Positions 1 to 5,802 of a stretch of DNA of 7,764 nt are shown here, piece after piece. The position numbers and the translations under genes were made by a program. Source of the stretch: Candidatus Methanomethylicia archaeon (GTDB lineage Archaea > Thermoproteota > Methanomethylicia > Methanomethylicales > Methanomethylicaceae). Positions within the stretch are counted from its first letter, which is position 1. Every line of letters starts with the position of its first letter. The notes beneath the pieces are model-generated. The model saw nothing but the letters and a program-made list of their open reading frames with translations. It was not told the origin of the DNA and searched no databases. The stretch lies in NCBI GenBank assembly GCA_024464205.1, contig JANHAI010000043.1, positions 1-7,764 on the forward strand. Direction: 5' to 3'.

Positions 1-416
1 CCAAGAATTCCCTCGTCGATAATCTGCTTCATCTCTTGGACTACCGGGTTGAATCTTTCTATATGCCCTATCATGAGTTTCGCATTGTTTTTTATGGCTA
101 TCTCCGTCATCTTTCTGCCATCTTCCAATTTGGACGCGATTGGCTTTTCGACCAAGCAATGAACTCCATTTTCCAGAAAGAATGAAGCAACCTCGCAATG
201 CAGGCTTGTGGGCACTGCAATTGAAACCGCCTCCACTCCATAGTCAAGAAGTTTTTTGTAATCATAAACAGCCTTAGTGTTGTATTTCGCGGCAAACTTG
301 TTTGCGACCTCTTCATTCGAGTCAGCGACACCTACGAGTTCGCAACCCTCAATCTCGGAATAGACGCGGACATGATTCTGCCCCATGGCCCCTATTCCTA
401 CAACGCCCACCTTCAT
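1..416 (-). CDS. Gfo/Idh/MocA-family NAD(P)-dependent sugar dehydrogenase, N-terminal part (runs off the left edge)
   Basis: The reverse strand from an ATG at 416 reads open for 138 codons to the window edge, so the C-terminal part of the protein is missing. The N-terminus is a Rossmann fold: β1 and the dinucleotide loop give VGIGAMG (residues 6-12), and an Asp at 32 at the end of β2 suggests NAD preference. The family signature EKPIA (90-94) carries the catalytic-site Lys, followed by GHIERFNP (117-124), which starts the substrate domain. Family members oxidise or reduce a sugar hydroxyl. The GHxERFNP form reminds me of archaeal enzymes annotated as UDP-GlcNAc 3-dehydrogenase, but the substrate is inferred. 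It is divergent from a GlcNAc-1-phosphate transferase, which fits a role in making a modified UDP-sugar for surface glycans. The family call is firm; the substrate is not. Confidence 0.88.
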   Translation of the reverse strand, partial: MKVGVVGIGAMGQNHVRVYSEIEGCELVGVADSNEEVANKFAAKYNTKAVYDYKKLLDYGVEAVSIAVPTSLHCEVASFFLENGVHCLVEKPIASKLEDGRKMTEIAIKNNAKLMIGHIERFNPVVQEMKQIIDEGIL

Positions 417-448
417 TTATCAAAACCACAATTAAGCTTCGTGTAATC

Positions 449-460
449 TTAATATATAAT
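449..460. promoter_or_regulatory. Shared TATA element between two divergent genes
   Basis: The sequence TTAATATATAAT lies between the dehydrogenase start (416, -) and the transferase start (488, +). Its reverse complement is also a good TATA box, and the surrounding bases ctta...taag (448-466) are near-symmetrical, so one element may serve both directions. With the usual spacing of about 25-27 nt, start sites would fall near 480 (+) and 429 (-). The same 12-mer precedes tRNA-Asn at a correct distance, which supports it as a working promoter. Bidirectional use is inference. Confidence 0.6.
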
Positions 461-476
461 TATAAGCACAGCTTAA

Positions 477-480
477 GGTG
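477..480 (+). promoter_or_regulatory. SD site of the GlcNAc-1-P transferase gene
   Basis: GGTG lies 7 nt before the ATG at 488 and matches the archaeal anti-SD. It supports this start over an upstream in-frame ATG at 302, which would run back through the divergent dehydrogenase. The predicted transcription start (about 480) falls on this site, so the real leader may be too short to include it. Confidence 0.5.
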
Positions 481-487
481 GTCGATT

Positions 488-1489
488 ATGGATATCCTTA
501 TTGCTCTCTCGCCGATCGTTGCTTTCATCGTTACTTTCGTACTTATCCAGAAGTGGATTCCAGTCGCCTTCAAAGCAGGCTTGACCGGTAAGGACATGAA
601 CAAGCCAAATAAGCCCCCTGTTGCAGAAATGGGGGGAGTCGCAGTAATGGGTGGCATACTGGCTGGCTTACTTTACTACATAACGCTCAATACGTTTTAC
701 TTCAACCAAAAGCTGTATAATATAGATCTTTTTGCCGCATTCTCAACAATACTGATAGTGTCATTCATCGGTTTCATTGATGATATCCTTGGCTGGAAGA
801 TAGGAATAAAACAATGGCAGAAGCCCTTTCTTACGTTGCCTGCCGCGCTTCCTATGATGGTGATCAATGCGGGGCACGCCACAATCTCTTTGCCCTTTAT
901 TGGCGATCTCAATTTGGGCATTTTATATCCGCTTGTCTTAGTCCCTGTGGGGATTGTTGGTGCCTCGAATGGGTTCAACATGCTGGCGGGTTACAATGGG
1001 TTGGAAGCTGGCATGGGGCTAATAATTGTCAGTGCATTGACGTATGTTACATACCTCACTGGAAGCAGTTGGGTGTCAATGATAGGGTTGGTCACCGCGG
1101 TCGCTTTATTTGCGTTCTTGCTATTCAACTGGTACCCTGCCAAGCTATTTCCTGGTAACGGTTTCACCTATCTTATAGGCGCAATAATCGGCATTATAGC
1201 AATCCTTGGTAATGCTGAGAAATTCGCTCTTCTGCTGTTCACACCTTACATGATAGACTTCATATTGCCTCTCCGAAGCCGTATGAAGGCTGAAGCCTTT
1301 GCAAAGGTCAATGACGATGGGAGCCTGGAAAAGCCATATGACAAGATATATGATTTGACACATCTCATGATAGAATTAATACGAAAAATCAAGCCAAAAG
1401 TTTACGAGAGGGACGTCACGATCTCCATCCTCCTCATCGAATTATTGATCTCGCTTATCGGCTTTCTTGTTTTTGTAATAGTGAGATAA
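488..1489 (+). CDS. UDP-GlcNAc:polyprenyl/dolichyl-phosphate GlcNAc-1-phosphate transferase (MraY/WecA/Alg7 family)
   Basis: A 333-residue polytopic membrane protein with about ten hydrophobic segments. The family transfers a sugar-1-phosphate from a UDP-sugar to a lipid phosphate, the first membrane step of N-glycan or surface-glycan assembly. Visible motifs are the N-terminal loop DMNKPNKP...AEMGG (36-50), the Asp-rich pair in GFIDDILG (95-102), NGFNMLAGYNGLEAG (161-175), FNWYPAKLFPGNG (213-225), and the cytoplasmic loop RSRMKAEAF...NDDGSLEKPYDKIYDLTHL (263-293). The LAG-NGLEAG form and the last loop are closest to eukaryotic DPAGT1/Alg7 rather than bacterial MraY, so an AglH-like role is likely. 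One oddity is that GNG (223-225) replaces the usual GD, so a metal-site Asp is Asn. ATG 488 was chosen for its SD and TATA; an earlier ATG at 302 is contradicted by the divergent gene. Confidence 0.9.
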   Translation: MDILIALSPIVAFIVTFVLIQKWIPVAFKAGLTGKDMNKPNKPPVAEMGGVAVMGGILAGLLYYITLNTFYFNQKLYNIDLFAAFSTILIVSFIGFIDDILGWKIGIKQWQKPFLTLPAALPMMVINAGHATISLPFIGDLNLGILYPLVLVPVGIVGASNGFNMLAGYNGLEAGMGLIIVSALTYVTYLTGSSWVSMIGLVTAVALFAFLLFNWYPAKLFPGNGFTYLIGAIIGIIAILGNAEKFALLLFTPYMIDFILPLRSRMKAEAFAKVNDDGSLEKPYDKIYDLTHLMIELIRKIKPKVYERDVTISILLIELLISLIGFLVFVIVR

Positions 1490-1518
1490 ATGACCAAAAC
1501 TGATAGTTTATGATCTGC

Positions 1519-1535
1519 TAAAAATGACCAAAAAG
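1519..1535 (-). terminator. Oligo-T termination signals downstream of the CAU tRNA
   Basis: Reading off the minus strand past the tRNA 3' end at 1536, two TTTTT tracts occur (complement of 1530-1534 and 1520-1524). Archaeal RNA polymerase terminates at such T-tracts. The first begins 1 nt after the discriminator base. Confidence 0.55.
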
Positions 1536-1610
1536 TGGGCCCGGAGGGACTCGAACCCTCGACCAACAGATTATGAGTCTGTCGCTATGGCCGGACTAAG
1601 CTACGGGCCC
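1536..1610 (-). tRNA. tRNA with CAU anticodon (elongator Met or Ile2; identity not settled)
   Basis: The minus strand folds as a full cloverleaf of 75 nt. The acceptor GGGCCCG pairs perfectly with CGGGCCC, the D arm has the conserved GG, and the 5-bp anticodon stem ACAGA/TCTGT holds loop CTCATAA (anticodon CAU). The variable region is TGGTC and the T arm GAGGG-TTCGAGT-CCCTC. The discriminator is A, and CCA is not encoded. The anticodon stem lacks the three G-C pairs of initiator tRNA, so it is not the initiator. It is either elongator Met or the AUA-decoding Ile2 tRNA, whose C34 would be modified by TiaS. The GGGCCCG acceptor recalls archaeal Ile tRNAs, but that is not decisive. It has no intron and is convergent with the transferase gene. 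D-stem position 13-22 is a T-T mismatch. Confidence 0.93.
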
Positions 1611-1633
1611 TCGCTTGTGAATTGTAGTCGAGT

Positions 1634-1643
1634 GAAATTTATT
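1634..1643 (-). promoter_or_regulatory. Possible TATA box for the CAU tRNA
   Basis: The minus strand reads GGAATAAATTTC here, centred about 28 nt upstream of the tRNA 5' end at 1610. It overlaps the stop codon (1639-1641) of the winged-helix gene, so the tRNA may be transcribed alone or by read-through from that gene. Confidence 0.45.
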
Positions 1644-2334
1644 CCTTTTGGGTAGTCTTGGGGTTAAGGTAATCCACGAAGTCCGCAAGCTCCTCGCATT
1701 TCTGCTCCTTCAACGCGTCCACGACTTCCTTCATGAGCTTTGACAAGCTCGAGAACTCGGAGAGGGCCTTCGAGACCTCGATGGTGCTCCCCCGGATGTC
1801 CCCCTTAGCGAGCTTTTTCTGCCCCTCCTCGTACTGCGCCTCAAGCCTTGATGCCCCTTGCATGAGTAGGTCCCCCTTCTCCTTCAACGAGGACGGGAGG
1901 CCTCTGGCAACGTTGGCAAGCCCTGAAGTAAGCACCCCTATGCCCTTGAGCAGCAGCTCCGCTATTAGGTACTCCCGCGACGCGCTCATGTTCTTCAGAG
2001 ACGTCAGCGTCTCCTGGTACGCCGCCATCCTCCCTGCCTTTGCCCCCATCTCGATAAAGTCAGTGACCTCGTAGTTTGTCGTGTCAGCGAGGTTTATCAA
2101 GGAAGCGACCCTCGCGCCTTCCTTAGTAGTCTTGATGATCCTCCTCTTAGGGAACCCCCCTTCGCGCTCCTCCTCCAAAAGGCCAACCTCTATGAGCGCG
2201 TTGACGTGATCCAGGACAGTAATCGTGCTGAAATTCGTTTTCTTTTGTATCTCGGTCATTGTGAGCTTCCCGCCCTTGAAGACGGTGAGCAGGAGGGTGA
2301 GTGGCACTTCCTTGGGGATCCTCGCATTTATCAT
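1639..2334 (-). CDS. Winged-helix DNA-binding protein with long helical C-terminal region
   Basis: A 231-residue protein whose family I cannot name. Residues 1-75 look like a winged helix-turn-helix: a first helix with PLTLLLTVFKGG (11-22), helix 2 MTEIQKKTN (26-34), recognition helix STITVLDHVNALIEVGLL (36-53), and a basic wing around EREGGFPKRRIIKTTKEG (56-73). This is the MarR/ArsR-like layout of archaeal transcription regulators. Residues 90-225 are almost all helical and carry no cysteine cluster or enzyme motif. The segment around 163-208, with LEAQYEEGQKKLAKGD followed by more amphipathic helix, resembles a helical hairpin that could bind a partner or dimerise. It lies between two tRNA genes on the same strand. 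The start ATG has GAGG about 10 nt upstream. A regulator role is inferred from the wHTH only; its target and ligand are unknown. Confidence 0.8.
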   Translation of the reverse strand: MINARIPKEVPLTLLLTVFKGGKLTMTEIQKKTNFSTITVLDHVNALIEVGLLEEEREGGFPKRRIIKTTKEGARVASLINLADTTNYEVTDFIEMGAKAGRMAAYQETLTSLKNMSASREYLIAELLLKGIGVLTSGLANVARGLPSSLKEKGDLLMQGASRLEAQYEEGQKKLAKGDIRGSTIEVSKALSEFSSLSKLMKEVVDALKEQKCEELADFVDYLNPKTTQKE

Positions 2335-2361
2335 CTTGGTTTCCTCGCTTTTTATTTTCTG

Positions 2362-2371
2362 AAATAATATT
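2362..2371 (-). promoter_or_regulatory. Possible TATA box for the winged-helix gene
   Basis: The minus strand carries AATATTATTT, centred about 32 nt before the ATG at 2334, in an A/T-rich stretch that also includes AAAATAAAAA nearer the gene. Which of the two is used cannot be told. The predicted leader would be only a few bases, at odds with the GAGG seen just before the start. Confidence 0.35.
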
Positions 2372-2428
2372 GTTCGCTTACTGAAAAGCTTTCCCTATCC
2401 TTCAAGTCTGCCTCCGGCGATTGGAGCG

Positions 2429-2505
2429 TGGCGCCGCGGGAAGGACTCGAACCTTCGACCAACGGGTTAACAGCCCGTCGCTCTACCGAACTGAGCTACC
2501 GCGGC
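2429..2505 (-). tRNA. tRNA-Asn (GUU), with encoded CCA
   Basis: The minus strand gives a complete cloverleaf. Acceptor GCCGCGG pairs with CCGCGGC, the D arm is GCTCAGTTCGGTAGAGC, the anticodon arm ACGGG-CTGTTAA-CCCGT carries anticodon GUU, the variable region is TGGTC, and the T arm is GAAGG-TTCGAGT-CCTTC. The discriminator G fits Asn. The three following bases are CCA (2429-2431), so the 3' end is genome-encoded, unlike the CAU tRNA nearby. There is no intron. Confidence 0.96.
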
Positions 2506-2524
2506 TCTATAGATGAGCAACTGC

Positions 2525-2536
2525 ATTATATATTAA
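2525..2536 (-). promoter_or_regulatory. TATA box for tRNA-Asn
   Basis: The minus strand reads TTAATATATAAT, preceded by a purine-rich AAAAAGGA that could act as a BRE. Its centre lies about 25 nt upstream of the mature 5' end at 2505, so transcription should start at or within a few bases of the tRNA. The same 12-mer occurs at 449-460. Confidence 0.75.
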
Positions 2537-2563
2537 TCCTTTTTGCTGCGCCCCAGGTCCCTT

Positions 2564-3643
2564 TCAACTCATGTCGGCAATCATCTTCAGCTTCTTCGGC
2601 AGGTACTTGTCGACGATCGCAGTCAGCCCGTGCGCTGAGAAGCTCTCCAGCTCCGTTCTCCTCTTCGTCTTCTTGAACTCCTGCAGCTCGCTCTGCCACT
2701 CAAAATCCCTGTACCTGAGGTCCTCCTCAAGTAGCTTGATCCTCTGCTCATCCAGCTTAGTCAGGGTGAACGAGGGGAGGTTGAAGCGCTTTATGTCAGT
2801 CGCCCAGAGGCCGACCCACTTCGCGTCGGGCGTCGTGAGCTCCCTCAGGTGTGCAGCATTGGCGGAACCGCGGATTATGACCATCGCAATGTGCATCCCC
2901 CAGGGGTCCGCGTCGGTGAGCAGGTAAACTGGGAGCCCCAATTCCCTGCTGAGCCTCCTGATCAGGAGCCTCGCGAGCCTCGGCGCCTGCCCTGCGGTGT
3001 CTATGAGTATTGAGTTGAACTTCTCGTAGACCCTCTCCTCTATGAACCGCCTGAAGACCGCGTTCTTCTCGATTACGAAGACCTGCTTCGCCCCGCACTT
3101 GAGGAAGTCTGCCTGAGCAACCGAGAGGCCGATCATCACGCCATCGGGGTTCGAGTTCAGGTTGACCCTCCTCCCCTTGTGCGTCACCGGCGTAGTGTAC
3201 TCGATCTCCAGATCGCCGAAGATCGCCGACCTCTCCTTCGGGAATATGTTGAATGCCTCCCGCGGCTCGGTGAGGAGGGTCTCGAGGTCGGTCACCGTGT
3301 CGTCCGATTCGAGCTGCTCCCGGAACTTGAGCCCGTAGTTGAGCGAATGGTAGTAGAGGTCCCTCAGCGTACTGGACTTGCCCTCGCTGACCAGCCTCTT
3401 GGCGAATGATGCCACCCACAGGAGCTGGGTCAACGACCTGATCTGCTTTATGTTGCTCGCGGATCTGAGTGCGCGCTGCTCGCCCAGGACGAACTGGCTC
3501 AGCCCCTCGTCGAAGACTATGTTCGACGTCGTCCTGCTCGCTATCTTTATCCTAGGGAACTCGCCCCTCGAGAGCTGGTTGTAGACTTCGCTCCCGAACT
3601 CACTCAGCTTCTCCAGCACTTCCTTGTTCGATCTCTCTGGCAT
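2564..3643 (-). CDS. top6A: DNA topoisomerase VI subunit A (Spo11-like)
   Basis: A 359-residue DNA-cleaving subunit of the type IIB topoisomerase, which cuts both strands through a tyrosine and works as an A2B2 complex with Top6B. The 5Y-CAP winged-helix domain carries LRDLYY (93-98), with Tyr98 the expected catalytic residue as in Spo11 RDIYY. The Toprim domain has Glu192 in VIEKNAVFRRF and the acidic pair DAD (244-246) in LTDADPWG for Mg2+. Other family blocks are TAGQAPR (216-222), GLWATDIKRFNLP (278-290) and the C-terminal AHGLTAIVDKYLPKKL. The start is ATG 3643, with GAGG 10 nt upstream. An in-frame TTG at 3652 would sit only 1 nt from that GAGG and is less likely. The gene overlaps the end of top6B by 44 nt, implying co-translation. 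Length is normal for archaeal Top6A. Confidence 0.97.
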   Translation of the reverse strand: MPERSNKEVLEKLSEFGSEVYNQLSRGEFPRIKIASRTTSNIVFDEGLSQFVLGEQRALRSASNIKQIRSLTQLLWVASFAKRLVSEGKSSTLRDLYYHSLNYGLKFREQLESDDTVTDLETLLTEPREAFNIFPKERSAIFGDLEIEYTTPVTHKGRRVNLNSNPDGVMIGLSVAQADFLKCGAKQVFVIEKNAVFRRFIEERVYEKFNSILIDTAGQAPRLARLLIRRLSRELGLPVYLLTDADPWGMHIAMVIIRGSANAAHLRELTTPDAKWVGLWATDIKRFNLPSFTLTKLDEQRIKLLEEDLRYRDFEWQSELQEFKKTKRRTELESFSAHGLTAIVDKYLPKKLKMIADMS

Positions 3644-5144
3644 GTGTCTCAAGCCTCTTCAATACCTTGTCGTAATCAGGAACTTTCTCTTTTCCCGACA
3701 GCTCCGTCGAGAACTGCGCGATCATCGGGAGGTACTTCTCGAAGACCGTAAGCCTCCGCTGGACGATCGATGCCTTCTCCTTCTTGGCGAGGTGCATCCT
3801 CAGGGCCCTCGCGCAGGTCTTGAGCGCCCACTCGATCTCGTACTCGACCTCCGGCCTGTCCGCGATGTACTCCTTGCCCACAGTCTTGTACGGGACCTTC
3901 GTGGCGCAGATGTGAATGAAGAACGCCAGCGGCATAGTTGCTGGGTTGAGCTTGTACCTCTGCCAGTTTATCTTCTTGATGACCTTCATGGCCACGTCGC
4001 TGTGCAGGTCGTACAGGAGCGGAATCTTGTTGGCGAACCTAAGGACCAGCATCTCGTCTGGGGGCGTCAGCGGTATGTCGCCGCCGTACGCTATCGCAGC
4101 CTCCACAATGAAGGGGTACCCGCTATAAGCCGAGGCCCCGCGCTGGGTGACCTCGACGAACTCCGGCCTGAACTCCCTCATTATCCCCTTCTTAAGGAGT
4201 TCGACCCCTATCGGCGAGAGGCATTGGGCGTCTGGGGGCTGGAAGCCGTCGTACTCCTTCATCCTGTTTACGAGCCTCAGCAGATCCTTCGCATCCAGGG
4301 TCTTCGGGTTCGCCTTCGGGTCTATCTTCACCTCCTTCAGGAAGTTCATGGCGGTGGCGACGCCGACCCTGTGGAAGTTGTTAGCGAGGAAGTCGACCAT
4401 GTTGCTGCTCCTTGTTGCGTTTATCATCCTGTGGACGATCTCAAGGTCGACGCCGTGTGGGTGGGGCTTGACCTCCTCAGCGGGCTTCGTCATGACCTCG
4501 GTGACCCGGTCAAACCTGTAAAGGACGCCGTCAGGGTCTATGAACGCTATGTTGGCGTAAGGCATCAGTATCGAAGTCTGCCTGACGTACTCTACGAGCT
4601 TCGGCTTGGCCCTGACGTAGTCCCCCTCGAAGTTGAACTCGATTACGGTCCCCCTCCACCTCCCGGGGTTCGGGGTCACCTCCTTCCTCTTGATGATGGG
4701 GCGGTTCTCTGGAACATTTATGCTGAGCTCGTAGAAGTACTTCTCAAACCCCCCTGTGCTCGAGAGGACCTTCACCGTGCTGTGGGCAGTAATCTGCCCG
4801 TAAAGGACGGCCATCTTGCCTCCGAGCCCGAATATGCCCCTGCTCTGCCTGAGGGTGTACTTCGAGCCGAAGAGGATCTGCCCGAAGGCGTAGGGCACCT
4901 GCTCGTACGGGACGCCTATACCGTTGTCCTCGACCTTGATCTTCAATATCGAGTTCCCCTGGTCCACTAGCTTGAAGCGGATCTCAGGAAGTATGCTGTA
5001 CTGCTCGCAAGCGTCGAGGGCGTTCTCGACGAGCTCCCTTATTATGGTGTAGGTCGCCCTGACCGGGTTGTCGAAGCCAGCGATCTCCCTGTTCCGGTAG
5101 AAGAAGTCTGCTGCAGAGATCGACTGGAACTTCTCCTTCGACAC
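3600..5144 (-). CDS. top6B: DNA topoisomerase VI subunit B (GHKL ATPase)
   Basis: A 514-residue ATPase subunit that dimerises on ATP binding and drives strand passage through the Top6A gate. The Bergerat fold is complete: ELVENALDA (37-45) with Glu37 and Mg-binding Asn41, DNGIGV (73-78), the glycine lid GIFGLGGK (103-110), and GTVIEF (165-170). An H2TH-like segment follows around 230-305. The transducer domain includes PYKTVGKE (418-425), whose Lys424 is the expected switch lysine contacting ATP. The start is GTG at 5144, giving MSKEKFQSISAADFF, the normal family N-terminus. A GGTGA SD overlaps the stop codon of the upstream KH gene. The 514-residue length is usual for archaeal subunits without long extensions, and no key residue is missing. 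Confidence 0.97.
   Translation of the reverse strand: MSKEKFQSISAADFFYRNREIAGFDNPVRATYTIIRELVENALDACEQYSILPEIRFKLVDQGNSILKIKVEDNGIGVPYEQVPYAFGQILFGSKYTLRQSRGIFGLGGKMAVLYGQITAHSTVKVLSSTGGFEKYFYELSINVPENRPIIKRKEVTPNPGRWRGTVIEFNFEGDYVRAKPKLVEYVRQTSILMPYANIAFIDPDGVLYRFDRVTEVMTKPAEEVKPHPHGVDLEIVHRMINATRSSNMVDFLANNFHRVGVATAMNFLKEVKIDPKANPKTLDAKDLLRLVNRMKEYDGFQPPDAQCLSPIGVELLKKGIMREFRPEFVEVTQRGASAYSGYPFIVEAAIAYGGDIPLTPPDEMLVLRFANKIPLLYDLHSDVAMKVIKKINWQRYKLNPATMPLAFFIHICATKVPYKTVGKEYIADRPEVEYEIEWALKTCARALRMHLAKKEKASIVQRRLTVFEKYLPMIAQFSTELSGKEKVPDYDKVLKRLETHAREIEQGSAGEAE
3654..3657 (-). promoter_or_regulatory. SD site deciding the top6A start
   Basis: GAGG on the minus strand is 10 nt from ATG 3643 but only 1 nt from the in-frame TTG 3652, so it favours the ATG. 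It lies inside the end of top6B. Confidence 0.5.
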
Positions 5145-5147
5145 CTC

Positions 5148-5152
5148 TCACC
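5148..5152 (-). promoter_or_regulatory. SD site of top6B, overlapping the upstream stop codon
   Basis: GGTGA sits 3 nt before the GTG start and shares a base with the TAG stop of the KH gene (5152-5154). A purine-rich GGAGGAG stretch precedes it. This supports GTG as the true start and suggests translational coupling. Confidence 0.6.
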
Positions 5153-5802
5153 TACTCCTCCTCTCTGCCGTCGCCGTAATCCTCGCCCCCAGAAACGTAA
5201 TCCTTTACCGCATGCTCCTTAAGCTCAGGGCGGTACTCCCACAGGGACATCTTCCTCTTCTTCAGCTCGAGGCGCTCCTTGTTGAGGTACCTGTAGACTG
5301 AGCCGTGCATCGCTCCCTTGACCAGCATCGCCACCGCCTGCTTTGCGACATTGACCTCGTCGTACTCGCCTATTATCGATACTGTATGTCCGTAGACCGA
5401 GATCACTGTGCCAGTCAGGTTCTCTATGATCCGCCTCGTCTTCCCGTTCTCCCCGATTATCCTGCCTTTTATCCTCTGGATTGCGTTCCTTGAGTCCCCT
5501 AGCGCCTGCTTCAGGTCGATCACCTCTATGAGCTGCCCGTCCGTGAAGAGCCTGAATGCACACTGGTGGCTGAACCCCCTCCCTATGGCATTCACGAGGT
5601 CCCTTGCCTTGAGGAGCCCTGAAGGGTCTGGAGAGCCGATCCCCTTCACGATCGTCACCTCGCCGCTCCTGCCGTCTACGGTTATCTGAGTGCCGGTGCC
5701 TTTCTCGATCTCCGCCTTCGTGCCCCCTCCCTCCCCTATGAGCACGCCGGCCCTCTCCACCGGTATCTTTATGAAAATCCTGCTCATTCCGTCTTCAGCC
5801 AT
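5152..5802 (-). CDS. Archaeal Dim2/Pno1-like KH-domain RNA-binding protein
   Basis: A 216-residue protein with two KH domains. KH1 (about 8-75) has IKIPVERAGVLIGEGGGTK with the RNA-contacting GEGG loop (23-26). KH2 (about 90-165) has GRIIGENGKTRRIIE with loop GENG (117-120). The block GSVYRYL (167-173) and a charged tail complete the Dim2/Pno1 pattern, and length matches archaeal members of about 220 residues. In this family the protein binds the 3' end of small-subunit rRNA during maturation, and archaeal Dim2 is reported to contact aIF2α. It sits directly after the RIO1 kinase gene, its partner in 40S/30S maturation. The start is taken as ATG 5802, which has AGGAGG 7 nt upstream and overlaps RIO1 by 19 nt. 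A second ATG at 5787 overlaps the RIO1 stop as ATGA and would remove only five residues. Confidence 0.93.
   Translation of the reverse strand: MAEDGMSRIFIKIPVERAGVLIGEGGGTKAEIEKGTGTQITVDGRSGEVTIVKGIGSPDPSGLLKARDLVNAIGRGFSHQCAFRLFTDGQLIEVIDLKQALGDSRNAIQRIKGRIIGENGKTRRIIENLTGTVISVYGHTVSIIGEYDEVNVAKQAVAMLVKGAMHGSVYRYLNKERLELKKRKMSLWEYRPELKEHAVKDYVSGGEDYGDGREEE

Noticed and set aside
302..487. Upstream in-frame extension of the transferase gene to an ATG at 302
   Set aside because: It runs antisense through the 5' part of the dehydrogenase gene, encodes an Arg/Ser/Pro-rich stretch unlike the family, and the ATG at 488 has an SD and the normal N-terminal membrane segment.
1490..1535. Possible C/D box small RNA between the transferase and the CAU tRNA
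   Set aside because: A CTGA and TGA-containing words are present, but no proper RUGAUGA C box with correct spacing was found. The repeat is better explained as T-tract terminators on the other strand.
1536..2505. The two minus-strand tRNAs as remnants of a mobile-element insertion around the winged-helix gene
   Set aside because: Both tRNAs are complete with different sequences, and there is no repeat of a tRNA 3' end, no integrase and no terminal repeat.
2796..3419. Second minus-strand frame inside top6A
   Set aside because: It gives an Arg/Gly/Glu-rich product in a shifted frame of top6A, a codon-bias shadow. The top6A frame shows catalytic Tyr and Toprim motifs throughout.
3624..4970. 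Long plus-strand open frame of about 450 codons
   Set aside because: It is exactly antisense to top6B, whose motifs are complete. The predicted protein is an unlikely Leu/Val/Arg/Asp mixture without a recognisable fold, as expected from the complement of a G+C-rich gene.
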